Source: Diphasiastrum complanatum
Lineage: Eukaryota > Streptophyta > Lycopodiopsida > Lycopodiales > Lycopodiaceae
Length of the DNA stretch: 64,000 nt
Direction of reading: 5' to 3'
NCBI GenBank assembly: GCA_029204225.1
Contig: CM055092.1
Span: forward strand, 12,464,476 to 12,528,475
Positions 11,125 to 22,158 of this stretch are shown here, in pieces. How positions within the stretch are numbered: the stretch's first letter is position 1; the number at the start of each line of letters is the position of its first letter. The notes beneath the pieces were generated by a model. That model did not search any database and was not told the origin of the DNA. It saw only the letters and a program-made list of their open reading frames with translations. Made by a program: the position numbers and the translations under genes.

Positions 11125-13527
11125 ATGGATCAGGTGAAGACAACACATGGCAGCATCGACTCGCTTTCCCATCTCTCGCAGTGCTCCTCCCCCCGCATGG
11201 AAGCTTTGTCTGAGGATCAGTTTTCACTAAAATCAGAAGATAGCCGTGTCAAATTCTTGTGCAGCTATGGTGGCAGAATCATGCCGCGCCCACATGACTG
11301 TCAACTCCGCTATGCGGGCGGCGAGACTCGCCTTCTTGTGGTCAGTAGAAACATAACTCTAGCAGATCTGATGGCAAAGCTCACGCGCCTGTGCGGAAAA
11401 TCTGTTCTGGCGCTAAAGTTTCAGCTTCCAAATGAAGATTTGGATTCTTTGGTTTCAGTACTATGTGAGGAAGATCTTGAGAATATGATGGAGGAGTATG
11501 ATCGACTAGAGAGTAGGGATGCATCCGTAAGGCTACGATTATTCTTGTTTCCTGCTAAAAGCCATAGCGTTTCACTGGATTTTCATGAATATGATTCTAG
11601 AAATGCAGAACAGCGATTTGTGGATGCTGTGAATGGTAATTTTAGTAGGAGGCAGAATTCGATGCCCACTTCTCAGGGCCTTCCAGATTTTCTGTTTGGA
11701 TTGGATATATTTGAGAAGCAGGCTCGTCTACCGGGTGCTCTTCCAAAGGCCAGCTCGCAGCCTCTTCCCTGTACTAGATCTTATCATGAAGGGGTTTTGG
11801 AAAAGGATCAGCTATCTCTGCTGAATTCGCCTCCGATCCTGCAGCCACTGGTCAATTCTCAGCAGGAAGCTGCTTCCAAACAGCACCCTACTATCTTGCT
11901 CGATTCTGAGATCCCTATTTCCAATCCACCCACCATCTCAGTTGCTGATCATTCACTCGAAGACCTTGAAGTAATCAAGCAGCTTTCCTCACTTATCCCT
12001 ACTCCTTTAGAGTTACAGGTATCTGAGAAAAAGCCCTCACTGGATACAGTGCTGGGAAGCTGTGATGAGGAGAAGAATTGGAAGAGGAATTTCCAAACCA
12101 AGCCTGAATTAGATCTAGCCCGAGAGCTGAATCTGTCACCTACTTTGGATGATCCTCATAAATCTACCAAGGGAGGCTTGTCCACATCATCGGCACCGAT
12201 CGACGATAATCAGCGCAAGGATCCCTTGTCTGTACGTGTAAGAGCGGAAATAAATAGCCCCGTAGAATCCCCAGCCGAAGGAGGAGGTATCAAAGGCAGT
12301 AATTCCAGCACTTACAACCAGCACCTACCCAAGGTCTTGCACGGCCTCCCTGTGCTATCCGATAAACCTGATTATTTTCCTGCTGATTTGAATTCAAACG
12401 TACAGAGAACCAAATCCGTATCTAATCAGGTCAATGGGGATGTATCTACCCTTGGAGGGCAGAAGCCAGAACCTCGCACGGAATTTGCCAGAAATCAGCA
12501 ACATTCTAGCGATAAGCAGGGCGGAGATGGTGATCAGAAGGACCAGAAAGAAGGTGAGAGACCATCAGAGGATCATACTGAGTCCTTGACTTCTCATGGA
12601 AAAGCGAAGCGATATCCTTTCTTGAACGCGGAAGGGCAACAAGAGATCAATGACAAAGCTTCAAGACATATTCGGGAAGCGTATAAATTTGAAGACACTG
12701 AGATCCCGTTGAAATCAACAGTAGCGCAGCACAGTAATCAACAACATGTTGTCCAACCTCACGTTATTGCAAGCAATAATACGCATGCTAATCAATGGCA
12801 AAAGGAGGATCAGATAAGGCAGCATATCGATGGGGGTGCTGTCCAACTACCGCACACATCAGCCTCCCCACAGCAAACGGGGCCTTCTCAGTTCCCACCC
12901 CCAACCATCCTTCGTGTAACTTCTGCTTCCCCTCCCTCAAGAGCTTACGATCTACCGAGATCAGCTCATCGGCAATGCATGGCAGCACCTCAGCCAGCAC
13001 ACCTGCACCGGCAGCTCACAGCTGCGATGACGTACTCTGAACTGCAGCAGCAACCATCTCCTCTGCCAAAGATCAAAGTTGGGCAGCCCACTACTAGAGA
13101 TCAAACTGTCCCTCGTGCCACAAGAGTTCAATCCCCCTCCAGATTTCGGGACATGCCGCCTTCAACACCATTCCAAGTGCAGTGGGTCAACTCTGAGGAG
13201 AGGATGCTCATGAGGTCCGTGCATCACCTGTCAGGGGGAACAATGTTACATTCCATTCAACAAGATCACTATGTCGATCCAAATGGACATCTTTTATGCG
13301 ATCCATCTATAACCCAGTCGCAATATTATGCTGATCACGTCAACACCTCAGAGTTCACTCCATTCAATATTCCACATAACGCTGAACTAATTGGGCATTC
13401 CAATGATCAACCGCTAGACTCGCATGCATATCAGGGTGGAGTTGCTCTAGCTCATCATGTAAGAGAGCCACAAGCAGGATCAGCAGAAGACCATCGCCAT
13501 GTAATTCATCAGGTTATGAGAACTTAG
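11125..13527 (+). CDS. PB1-domain protein (plant octicosapeptide/Phox/Bem1p family)
   Basis: One uninterrupted 800-codon exon. Residues about 40-143 form a PB1 domain: the first strand begins RVKFLCSYGG with the basic Lys43 expected for type I/II PB1 surfaces, followed by RIMPRP and LRYAGGETRLLVV. An acidic OPCA-type segment lies at about 100-128 (PNEDLDSLVSVLCEEDLENM). PB1 domains mediate head-to-tail protein-protein binding, usually in the cytoplasm. The remaining ~650 residues are polar, low-complexity and rich in Gln, Ser, Pro and His, with no kinase or DNA-binding domain seen, so it resembles the kinase-less plant PB1 proteins. The start fits (AAAATGG) and precedes the PB1 domain by only 40 residues. 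A further 3' exon cannot be excluded, but the frame ends cleanly. Base composition is more GC-rich than the flanks. Its partner and pathway are unknown. Confidence 0.93.
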   Translation: MDQVKTTHGSIDSLSHLSQCSSPRMEALSEDQFSLKSEDSRVKFLCSYGGRIMPRPHDCQLRYAGGETRLLVVSRNITLADLMAKLTRLCGKSVLALKFQLPNEDLDSLVSVLCEEDLENMMEEYDRLESRDASVRLRLFLFPAKSHSVSLDFHEYDSRNAEQRFVDAVNGNFSRRQNSMPTSQGLPDFLFGLDIFEKQARLPGALPKASSQPLPCTRSYHEGVLEKDQLSLLNSPPILQPLVNSQQEAASKQHPTILLDSEIPISNPPTISVADHSLEDLEVIKQLSSLIPTPLELQVSEKKPSLDTVLGSCDEEKNWKRNFQTKPELDLARELNLSPTLDDPHKSTKGGLSTSSAPIDDNQRKDPLSVRVRAEINSPVESPAEGGGIKGSNSSTYNQHLPKVLHGLPVLSDKPDYFPADLNSNVQRTKSVSNQVNGDVSTLGGQKPEPRTEFARNQQHSSDKQGGDGDQKDQKEGERPSEDHTESLTSHGKAKRYPFLNAEGQQEINDKASRHIREAYKFEDTEIPLKSTVAQHSNQQHVVQPHVIASNNTHANQWQKEDQIRQHIDGGAVQLPHTSASPQQTGPSQFPPPTILRVTSASPPSRAYDLPRSAHRQCMAAPQPAHLHRQLTAAMTYSELQQQPSPLPKIKVGQPTTRDQTVPRATRVQSPSRFRDMPPSTPFQVQWVNSEERMLMRSVHHLSGGTMLHSIQQDHYVDPNGHLLCDPSITQSQYYADHVNTSEFTPFNIPHNAELIGHSNDQPLDSHAYQGGVALAHHVREPQAGSAEDHRHVIHQVMRT

Positions 13528-14628
13528 ATCATTACAATATTAGTCTCTTTCAAGTCATATTCTGATTTTGCTAGTGCATGCCACAGATTTCGTGTTACGG
13601 GCTGCTGATTCTGCTTCACTGAGAAGCACAATTTGTCTCTATTCTTTTGGCTTTGGGCGTTGATCAACTCAGCAGAAAGCTAGATTTTAAATTTCCTTAA
13701 TTTTCCCAAGTGGTATAGCCGAAGTTTCAGATGAAACGTCAAGGTTTTTCTAAATTCAACCGTCAACGTAAGACCTTCAGTTTGTGCCGATCGAGCTCTA
13801 AGCTATCAGTACTTTGCAGTTGTTTGATGCAAGAGATTTAGTTTCTGTGAGCATATTTTTACAGATAATATACTTGTGCAAAGCTGGCTAAAAGTAAAAC
13901 TGATTGAAAGGTACATATATCCACACTCTTACACATGTTCTCCAGGTTTTAATAGATATGGTAATAAGAATCACAAGATTGATTGGCTGCTTTTCTTTTG
14001 TTTACTCCCATGTACTCAAATTTTTTCGCCTTTCTCATGTACAACTTAATGAATGTGTAAATTTTTATTAATATGGTAGACTTAATATACTACAATGCCA
14101 TTATTTGAATGCCATTATTTGCTTCTGAGTATCTAGCCAGGAGTATCATTGGATCCACTTAAATTGAGCATACAAGAGGAATGAGGGAGACTATCTTTTC
14201 TGAAATTGTGTGGTGGAGGATTCAATGGTTTAGATATGGTATAAGGCTTCATATTTTTTATTGAGCGTCAAGATAAGAGTAGCCTCAAGCCCTATGATCT
14301 GCCTTTTATATGCTGTAAAGTTAGAGTATCTAAAGTTCTAAACTAGATATTAACAAACTTTCTTTTGCAAACTCAACTATTCACAAGTGTACAAAATGCA
14401 TGCCAATAAGTGATTCAAGGTGGTAGGCCCTAACTGGTAAGATGCTACCTTGGGATATGTGTATCTGGATAAAAAATATGGATTGATTACAAAATTAGGC
14501 TATGGCGTAAGTGTTATTTTTAAGCCTATGGTCGAAACTATTGTAACAAAGACATTAACACAATAAAATCAAAGAAAAGAAATAGTATTTTTAAGAAATG
14601 TTAGTTAGAGAAAATGACTTTACTTTGT

Positions 14629-14632
<4 letters not shown>
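13528..14632 (+). other. Probable 3' UTR of PB1 gene, then intergenic DNA
   Basis: AT-rich and non-coding. An AATGAA-like signal in a T-rich context near 14050 could direct polyadenylation, but no standard AATAAA is convincing. From about 14100 onward I see no feature. Confidence 0.4.

Positions 14633-14712
<80 letters not shown>
14633..14712. repeat. (GA)n microsatellite, ~80 bp
   Basis: An uninterrupted GA dinucleotide tract of about 40 units between the PB1 3' flank and gypsy element A. Confidence 0.97.
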
Positions 14713-14715
<3 letters not shown>

Positions 14716-14839
14716 ATAAGGTGAGTGCCTTTTCTATGTGATGGACTCTATTCAAAGGATAGCATTCTAGGGTGAAGGCTAGTTGCCAACAACTTATGTC
14801 AATTAGCTATCGACATGAACTTATCATTGTACTTTAATA

Positions 14840-16060
14840 TTATTCATATTGAATATAATTTTGATTATGTCCATGATTAAGAATTTCCTTGATCCGATAA
14901 GGACCTTCGCCTGTGAATTTTAATTTTCCTTTGATCGCCTTGGTTTTATACATCGGGACCAGATCTCCTGAGCAAAGATCCTTCTTTTGTAACCTGCGAT
15001 CATGCCATGCTTTGCGTCTTTCCTTTTCAGCTGCCAGTGCATGCACAGCTAGTAAGTGTGTTTCACAGAGTTTATGCAGAGCTTCGTGGCGCAGTTGTAG
15101 AGATTTGGATTCATTCAGGCGTTGCATTGTAGCAATCCTTAATGAAGGAACTAGAAACTCTCTTGGCATTACAACATCCTGACCATATACCAATTGGAAG
15201 GATGTTTGATTAGTGCTTCCTTTATATGTTGTCTTGAATGCCCACAAAGTAGCATGCAACTTATGTTTCGAATCTGATCTGCTAGCTTCAACAGTTTTCG
15301 TGAGCACACTACACAGGATCTTATTGGATGATTCTGCTTGCCCATTACCACGAGGATAATAAGGCATACTGGTTCTGTGGAGAATTCCTCCAACAGGACC
15401 TTGATGGTCTCATTGATGAAATGACTCCCGCGATCGCTGACTAGCTCCACCGGGCATCCAAAGCGTACAATGATCTTTCATAAAGGAACTTGGCAGTGGT
15501 CCTAACATCAGCTACTCTTACTGCCTTGGCTTCGACCCACTTGTGGCTACGATTATGTATCGAGCTTGGGAACTCCTTGCTGCAGGGTGAATTGGACCGA
15601 TGTAATCCAATCCCCACTTTTCGAATGGTGCTTGGGCTAAGACAGGGTGCAGTAGGTCATAATTCAATCTCGTTGGTCTCCTTGCCCTTTGGCACACATC
15701 ACACTTTTTCAAGTATTCCTCCGTATCCTTATGAATCATTGGCCACCAATATCCTGATTGAAGGATCTTGCGAACTGTAATGTCGGATGCAAAATGGCCT
15801 CCACCCATGCCTTCATGTGAAAGCGAAATGATCTGGGTGGCCTCATGAGGGAGAATACACCGCCGAAGAATCTCGTCTGAACTTCTTCGATACAACTGGC
15901 CGGCAATCAACTGATAAGGTCTAGCCTTCAAGATCAATTTCCGCTGTTCCGCCTTTGGTAGTGACTTGTTTAGTTGGCCCCGCATTAGATATTCAACAAT
16001 GTCGGTAGCCCACTCTAGTACTGTGTCCACGTGAAATAAGGTAGCATCGGCCAACTCATT
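14840..16060 (-). pseudogene. Gypsy A integrase, frameshifted
   Basis: The first part (16054-15518) has the zinc-binding HHCC-like segment, with HEGMGGGHFASDITVRKILQ and CDVCQRARR, and the core start FEKWGLDYIGPI. The second part (15450-14840) has ELVSDRG with a catalytic Asp, then YYPRGNGQAESSNK with the catalytic Glu, and a C-terminal basic tail. At least two frameshifts (near 15510 and 15370-15450) prevent a functional protein. No chromodomain follows. Confidence 0.85.
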
Positions 16061-17500
16061 GTCGGGTTGGGTTGCAATCTCCTTTCCCTTGATTCATGAC
16101 ACATGATCTGCCATGTAGTGTTGTTTTCTCTTGCGAACTACTAAAGTAGCCATCTGGTGATTCTCCCGATGTTGCAAGTTTTGTTAACGAGATAGAGCAA
16201 GGGTTGATGGTCCCTATAAAAAGCCAAATGTGTGGCCATCAGGTAATGTCGAAATTTCTTAACCGCATAGATCATTGCCGGTGCTTCTCGCTTTGTGGTT
16301 GAATAGTTCATTTATGTATCATTGAGCTGTCAGCTTGCAAATCGGATTGGAAAATCCTTTTTGTGTTCACTTGGTTGGGTTAAGACTGCTCCAACTGGAT
16401 ACTTCGATTTGTCCGTATGCACATGAAACTCAATGGAACAATTGGGGGTGGGCGTAAGATTGGTGCTAAAACCAATGCATCCTTAAGCTTTTGGAAAGCC
16501 TTTAGGGCTTCCTCGTTCCAATGTGGATCCGTTGTGAGTTTGTAAATCGGTCGGGCTAACTCCGCAAAATCAAGAATGAAGATCCTATAATAGTTAGCAT
16601 GACCCATGAAGATGTAGACTTCGCGGCTTGTTCCCGGTGGTGGTAGATCAACAATGATCTTGATCTTTGATAGATCTGTGGGTGATCCCGTGTCTTGACA
16701 CTATATGGCCTAGAATCAAGCCATGTGTCACCTAGAATTGACATTTTTTTGGATTCAGGGAGATTTGGTAGTCGCGACATTTTAGTAACACTTTCTCCAA
16801 ATTGGATAAGTCTTTTGAGTCTGGTCCATGCACGCACAGATCGTCCAAGAAAATTTCCAGAAATTTTTGCAAATAATCCTTGAATGCTGCCTACATGACT
16901 CGCTAGAAGGTGCTTGGGGCATTGCAAAGTCCGAGTGGCATCACTTTATAGGCATAGGTTCCCCATTCTGTGGCAAATGCCATTTTGTGTTTGTCTTGGG
17001 GGGCTATCTTCACCTGGTTGTAGCCGCTGAAGCCGTCTAGAAAACTGTAGGCTTCGGCGCCAGCTACTCTATCGAGGACACTTTCCGTAAATGGTAAAGA
17101 AAAATGGTCCTTTTTGGTGACTGCATTTAGCGCCTTCAGATTCACACAAATCCGCATTTTGCCGTTCTTCTTGGGTATTATAACTATCGGCGATACCCAT
17201 TCTGTGTGCTTGATTTCATAGATGAAATCTGCATCCATCAGCATCTGCAACTCTTGCTTGATCAGCTCTGTATAATTTGGGTTGCAGTGGTAGTAACGGC
17301 TTACCTTGGGGACTGCTCCATCCACCAAGGGTATGGTGTGTTGGACTACTGTTGGTGGAATGCCCTTAAGATCACTATAAGTCCAGGCAAAACAGTCTTT
17401 ATACTCCACCAACAATGATTGTAGTCTCTTAAATTTTGTGGGTGTTAGCTGCTCTCCCACATGTACTATCCTTTCTTCTTCACCTGACTCGACAAGGTTT
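16061..17500 (-). pseudogene. Gypsy A reverse transcriptase and RNase H, broken
   Basis: RT starts near 17480 with YKDCFAWTYSDLKGIPP, then VSPIVIIPKKNGKMRICV, YSFLDGFSGYNQVKI and MPLGLCNAPSTF (ending near 16905). After a frameshift the active-site region reads FLDDLC, followed by the primer-grip part and MGHANYYRIFILDFAEL. RNase H remnants (HVHTDKSKYPVGAVL) are readable from about 16440 to 16130, with stops. The catalytic Asp pair is kept in the FLDD motif, but the frame is not continuous. Confidence 0.85.
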
Positions 17501-17588
17501 ATCGATTGTGTTTGTGCAGGTCCCTCAAAGACTTGTTCTGCTGGTGCTTGACTTTGATCAGGTTCTCTTTGGGCTTGCAGCATCATGA

Positions 17589-18452
17589 TTACCACATCGT
17601 CCAAGGTATAATTCTTGAAAGTCTCAGGCATCTCGTGAACTGGCGCTCGTCGAGATTCCTCTTAGCCCGACTAGTCATTTTTTGGTTTTCTGTCACCTGT
17701 GTAGAAGATGACGCTGTATCTGAGTCCATCTTGATTGACTTCAAGGAATCCAACACTTTCTTTTTGCTCTTTTTTGTCATTTTGGTGGATTCATCCTCGT
17801 TGTCTTTCATTGGAACTGCCGTGACATTCGTCTCGTGGTTGCGAATATCGACATCCACTGTAGCTATCGCCTCTTCAGGTAGATCACTCCAACGGATCAC
17901 CTGGTTGTAGCATTGCTTGAACCGATTCTTCTTATTCGCAGGTGCCTTGGGTGGATCGATCCTTGAGACTTTCGCCATGGCAGACTTTTGCGGTGGTTGA
18001 GCTGGTACTTTCTTGATTCCGTAACAATCTAAGTCCATGTGGTGTAGGACCTGCTCATCAGTCAGCTCAATCTCCTTATTATAAGTTAGAGCATGTTGCC
18101 AAGGGACTAAATCATCGTCCACTGGGTTCTCAATAGTTTTCGCTGACAACCATGCTACATTTATCATATTCACCCCAAATGTGATTGGTGTGTCCATAGT
18201 GTAACACTTGGGTAAAGATGTACTAGATTCAGGATCTCATTCATATTGACTTGTCCGGTAGTCAATAGTTGCTAATGCTTCCGTCCATATCACAACATCC
18301 GTCTTTGAATCATAGTGACCTCCCTTGGCTGGCCTTGGGCGATCAATCGTGTGATCTGTCGTGGATGATCCGTCATCAGCCTTGGGTGCAATAGGTTTCA
18401 CCGCCCATGTGGTTGTACAGCCTGTTCTCTGTTCTCGAAGGTGAGCTTCCAT
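17589..18452 (-). pseudogene. Gypsy A protease-RT linker region (uncharacterised domain)
   Basis: Two open stretches (18452-18237 and 18197-17589) separated by a stop. They contain SSTTDHT, EALATIDY, DTPITF, a DDDLVPWQHALTY segment and DEQVLHHMDLDCYGIKKV, ending in a Lys/Pro-rich tail before RT. The same ordered motifs occur in gypsy B at 26640-25870, so the segment is a conserved part of this gypsy family rather than junk. I do not recognise a known fold. Confidence 0.65.
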
Positions 18453-18670
18453 GCACCCCAGTTGTGCACTACTTGCGCAGTCCTCAAACAGGGTCTTCCC
18501 AGTAACACACGGTATGCAGTTGGAGATTCAGGTATATCCATGACTACAAAAGTGATCATGAACTGCATGCCTGCTATTTTTACAGGGATATCGGCAACTA
18601 CACCTTTTGGTTTCACACAAGATTGATCTGCCACTTGATGGCGAAACAGTAGCTGGATCTGATGCATATC
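18398..18670 (-). pseudogene. Gypsy A retropepsin C-terminal part
   Basis: About 85 residues, including IPVKIAGMQFMITFVVM, AYRVLLGRPCLRTAQVVHNWG and LTFENREQAV. This is the second half of a retroviral-type aspartic protease. The Asp-containing active site, visible in gypsy B as IDGGSRVNLIS, should lie upstream but is deleted here, since the leader sequence begins at about 18670. Confidence 0.75.
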
Positions 18671-19761
18671 TTTCCGCTGATCTAGTCTGCGAGAGTTCTC
18701 TTGTGCAAGGGTTGGCTGTGCGAGGGTTCTTTAGCTATTTTTGCAGATAAAAAACTTGATATCTCTCAGATCTTTGGGAAGTAATCTCTCAAGGACCATA
18801 GTAGTTGTATCTGGGTCAGATGTCACTATGGAATTCTTTGTGAGAGTTAACTCTCGCAAGAAGTGAAAATTTTACTGTATGCGAGGGTCCAAAACCACTA
18901 TTTTGGCTTGATCTTCACCAAATCTCAAAACTAACTCTCGCAGGATTCATCACTGATGGAAATTATCATTTCGAATTGATTGAGAGGATCTACGAGAGTC
19001 CTTACTGGAAGGATTTGCTGGATCTTCACTTTTTAGTGATTTTTTAGCACTTAAGTCCAATTTTCTGCTCACTGGAATCAAACTAACTCTCACAAGCTCT
19101 TTTGTGTCCTGGTCTCACTGAGATGGAACTTCAAAATTCTTTGCGAGAGAAGAGCCCACTGGAACTAAAAATTTCGGTGTCTACGAGGGTTCCTTGGTAC
19201 TTTCCCGTCTTTTTTTCACTGGGAACTCTCGCACAGGCACTTAGACATCAAACTAACTCTCGCAAGCTTCTCTGTGTCCTGGTCTCACTGAGATGGAACT
19301 TCAGAGGGCTCTGTGAGAGTTTTGGTGAGATTTGGAATTTTTCAAGGGTTTTTTTGAATTTTTTATGATTTTTCTCTGATTTTTGCAATCTGCTTGGAAC
19401 TAACTCTCGTAGGCTTCTATGCAGGTCTAGGACAGTACCCTGGAGCTGCTGCCAGTCATGCAAGGGTTAATTCACACTGGTTTTGGAGATATAAAAATTT
19501 GATGAGATTTTAGGCTCTTTTTTCCTCCAAAATGCAGATTGGTGTGTTTTTTGGGTTTTTTGGCTGGTTGGTTTGGGTTTCAAGCCCTTAGAGGCTGTTC
19601 AGGGCCTCCTCTACCCTCTCACACCTCCTCCGCTAGTTGTGAACAGTCCAAACACAAAAAAATACAGAAAACTAACTCTAATCACCCAAAAATCTCCCTA
19701 AAACTACTCAAAAAAGCAAGAAAATAGCTAAAATGCAGCTACACTAGTTAGTGGAAACCTA
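18671..19761 (-). other. Gypsy A leader with repeated AACTCTCGCA motif
   Basis: A non-coding stretch between PBS and the remaining coding part. On the element's sense strand a TGCGAGAGTT/AACTCTCGCA motif recurs about a dozen times in both orientations. A roughly 70-bp part is duplicated (about 19076-19150 and 19248-19320, sharing GTGTCCTGGTCTCACTGAGA). Gag, normally placed here, is absent. Confidence 0.65.
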
Positions 19762-19779
19762 TCCCCGGCATCGGCGCCA
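19762..19779 (-). other. Primer binding site of gypsy A
   Basis: TGGCGCCGATGCCGGGGA on the minus strand, one base after the LTR end (...CCCTACA). It nearly matches the TGGCGCCGTTGCCGGGGA type known from plant Athila/Tat gypsy elements. Confidence 0.85.
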
Positions 19780-19780
19780 C

Positions 19781-20430
19781 TGTAGGGTCGAAGATCTTGC
19801 GTAGTATAGCCCTCCTGCCTGTCAACAAGGGTTAGTTCACTGGATAGGTACCTAACTATGCATAGATGCTAATTTTAGTTAGTTTCCTACTTTGCATCTA
19901 ACTCTACCTCCACTAACACTACTCACTCTAACTCTACTCTTTCTAAACTAACTTCATCATGATTTTGGGTGAAGAGAGAGGATAGAATAGAAGAAGAAGA
20001 AGAAGAAGAAGAGAGTGAGAGAGAGAGATGAGATGGAGGTTAGCTCAAATGCTCAATGTCATTGCTTATGGAAAAACCTTAACTAGCAAAAACCAAAAAG
20101 CATGGGAAATGAAAATAACAAGCAATCACAACAAGAGCATAAGCAAGAGTGATTAGCAAATGAGGATGCTTGAGCTCTCAATATGATAGAGTCTCCTCCT
20201 CTCTATTAAGCATGAAAATAGAGTACAAATGGTGTTTTTTTATAAAATGGGAAAGGCCCTTGCTCCAAAATCCTATTGGCTAATATTTACATTGATCCTA
20301 TCCATTCATCTTGGACCCAACTTGATCCATGAAATTCAAAAGATTCATGTGAGTCCCAATTTGGACCCAACTCTAAAAAGTAATCTTCTAAGTTTAAAAA
20401 TGACTTTGGGCCTCTAGTTTTATTTTAATT
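19781..20430 (-). repeat. 5' LTR of gypsy A
   Basis: The inner end is fixed by the PBS: on the plus strand the LTR begins TGTAGGGTCGAAG at 19781. The outer end is only approximate. A GAAGAAGAAG and GA-rich patch lies near 20000, and the segment around 20255 resembles the LTR of gypsy B (shared phrase AATCCTATTGG). Confidence 0.6.
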
Positions 20431-20436
20431 CAAAGG

Positions 20437-20640
20437 CCTGATGCAGAGCTCAAGGAGCTCAACTTGTGTGACCAAACGAAAGCTCATCTCTTTAATGAGG
20501 GACAGCCATCAGTGACAAACCAGCTGACGCGAGGTCAAATGGAGCCAACATTTCCTGCAGCTTCAACATCAGAGGTGGATCCAAGTGCTGATGCAGAGCT
20601 CAAGGAGCTCAACCTGGACAACCAAACGAAAAACCTAGAG
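20437..20640 (+). repeat. Direct repeat, two ~45-bp copies 152 bp apart
   Basis: GATGCAGAGCTCAAGGAGCT and the following CAAC...CCAAACGAAA occur at about 20439-20485 and 20591-20637. A 60-codon frame runs through both copies (20464-20646), but no protein family is recognisable. Confidence 0.7.
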
Positions 20641-22158
20641 TCCTAGGGAACTCATCCAAACGTATGACAAAAACGACATATCTGAGGCTTAAGAGAGCCG
20701 CAAGTACCTTTTTCTTTCATGTTAATAAAGTAAGCCACCTTTTTTCATCGAAGGGGTGAGCTTCAATCTAATATCCAAATGCAGCAGCTTCACATAGGTT
20801 TTACGTAAGTGAACTAGATCCACACTTTTCTTGTGCTGAGTGTAAAAACAATATTTTACTTCTCTTTACAGTTGGTCTCCTTTGGCCAGTGAATCAAGCC
20901 CGTGCCCTTGTATATGTGAATAAAGTTTGGCCAGTGAATTAAGCCCATGCCATGTGTCTTAGGTTCTAGTTTGGCCCTGATGAGGACATCAGCTTTCTCA
21001 AACGAGGGGAGGATGTTGTAAAGCTGACTCAGGTGCACCCAACGTGCCCTGTAAGACTCTAAGGGGTGATGCTCCCTAAGGTCCCAGAGCAAGTTAGAAT
21101 GTCAAGGACTGAGCCTCCGACCTGTGGTGAGCCAGTCAAGTAGTCACAAGTTATGAGCTAGCTCTGGAGCTCGAGTCATGGCCTAGTCAAGAAGCAAGTT
21201 GATTCTGACGCCGGGATGGCTTCCGGGACCCATGTTCAGGAGCCAGACTGATTTTGCCAGGCTTGCCACGGTTAATCAGCAAAATAAAAACTAAGTTCTA
21301 AAAAGCGTGCTTTACCAGAAAGCACTATATTCCAGGACAGAGGGGGTGCGCCGAATCACACCAGAACTATAGGGGGAGTCCGGCAGACAGAAACTTGGGC
21401 AGCTCAATCAGCGCCAGGAATCCAGTCGCCAGGTCTCAGCTCCCTCTACCAGCACGAGCCAGACATAATGCCCAGCATGTGTTGGTGGCCCCGAGACCGG
21501 TCAATCTATGTATGAATGTAACCTCTTTCAAATTTAATAAAGTTGATCCTTGGGGATGATTACCATTTCGGTTTCGCCTCTGGGATTGGTCCAAGTAGAA
21601 GGACCCTTACTATAACCTTTTTGCATCGCTGGTGGGGGCGGAAGTCAAGGCCGTATAGAATGAAAAGCTTGTTTGGTTAGCTCAACCTGCACTAGACTCA
21701 AGGCCGCTATCTGAATCAGAAATGAATTTCCTTTGGCATCAAGTGCAGGTCTATAGCTAAACCTTGAACAACTACCAGACAGAGTTCAATAAATATCGGG
21801 CAAGCACAACTCACGAGATCGCCCAGACCAAACAAGCCCTCAAGGCTTGCCAACAGTTCATGGAGAAAAAGCCCATCCCACCCCCATGGTAATTCCACTG
21901 CCACCTGTTTTGGACGCTGTGCAGGCCAGTACAATCTAGGACCAAAGCCAGCAAGCAATAGGGGGATTTAGCCAAGATCAAGGGTCCGAAGGCCAAGACC
22001 AAGGACCAACGGATACGGGTGCTGAGACGCGAGACTAGGGCCAAGGCACAGGTAGCAACCAAATCCAAGGGGAAGGACAAGCCACATCGTCCAGAGGTTC
22101 GCACACCATATTTGTCAGTCGGGCTTTTAGAAGACCAAAGTCCTGGAGGAGAAAATAA
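20641..22158. other. Unassigned sequence, possibly LTR and leader of an unknown element
   Basis: No clear gene. An AATAAAG-containing stretch near 21535 followed by a G-rich GGTGGGGGCGGAAG (21630) looks like an LTR end with a leader, but I cannot match the primer site to a tRNA. Decayed coding-like sequence begins after about 21700. Confidence 0.3.

Larger units (their letters stand above)
14750..20430 (-). mobile_element. Ty3/gypsy element A (Athila/Tat-like), 5' LTR present
   Basis: Minus-strand order from right to left: LTR (from 19781), PBS TGGCGCCGATGCCGGGGA (19762-19779), a long non-coding leader, protease C-terminal part, a ~260-residue linker, RT, RNase H and integrase. Integrase after RNase H defines Ty3/gypsy. 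The PBS and the integrase wording (YYPRGNGQAESSNKIL, ATLWAFKTTYKGSTNQTSFQLVYG) suit the Athila/Tat group of non-chromoviruses. Gag and the protease active site are missing and no left LTR is found, so it is deleted and truncated. Frames are broken in several places. Confidence 0.85.

Noticed and set aside
10798-11172. 124-codon minus-strand frame upstream of PB1
   Set aside because: Contains proline runs from the poly-G tract and overlaps the PB1 start on the other strand; no family resemblance.
14410-14470. Possible tRNA A-box-like phrase TGGTAGGCCCTAACTGG
   Set aside because: No matching B box at the right distance and no acceptor stem.
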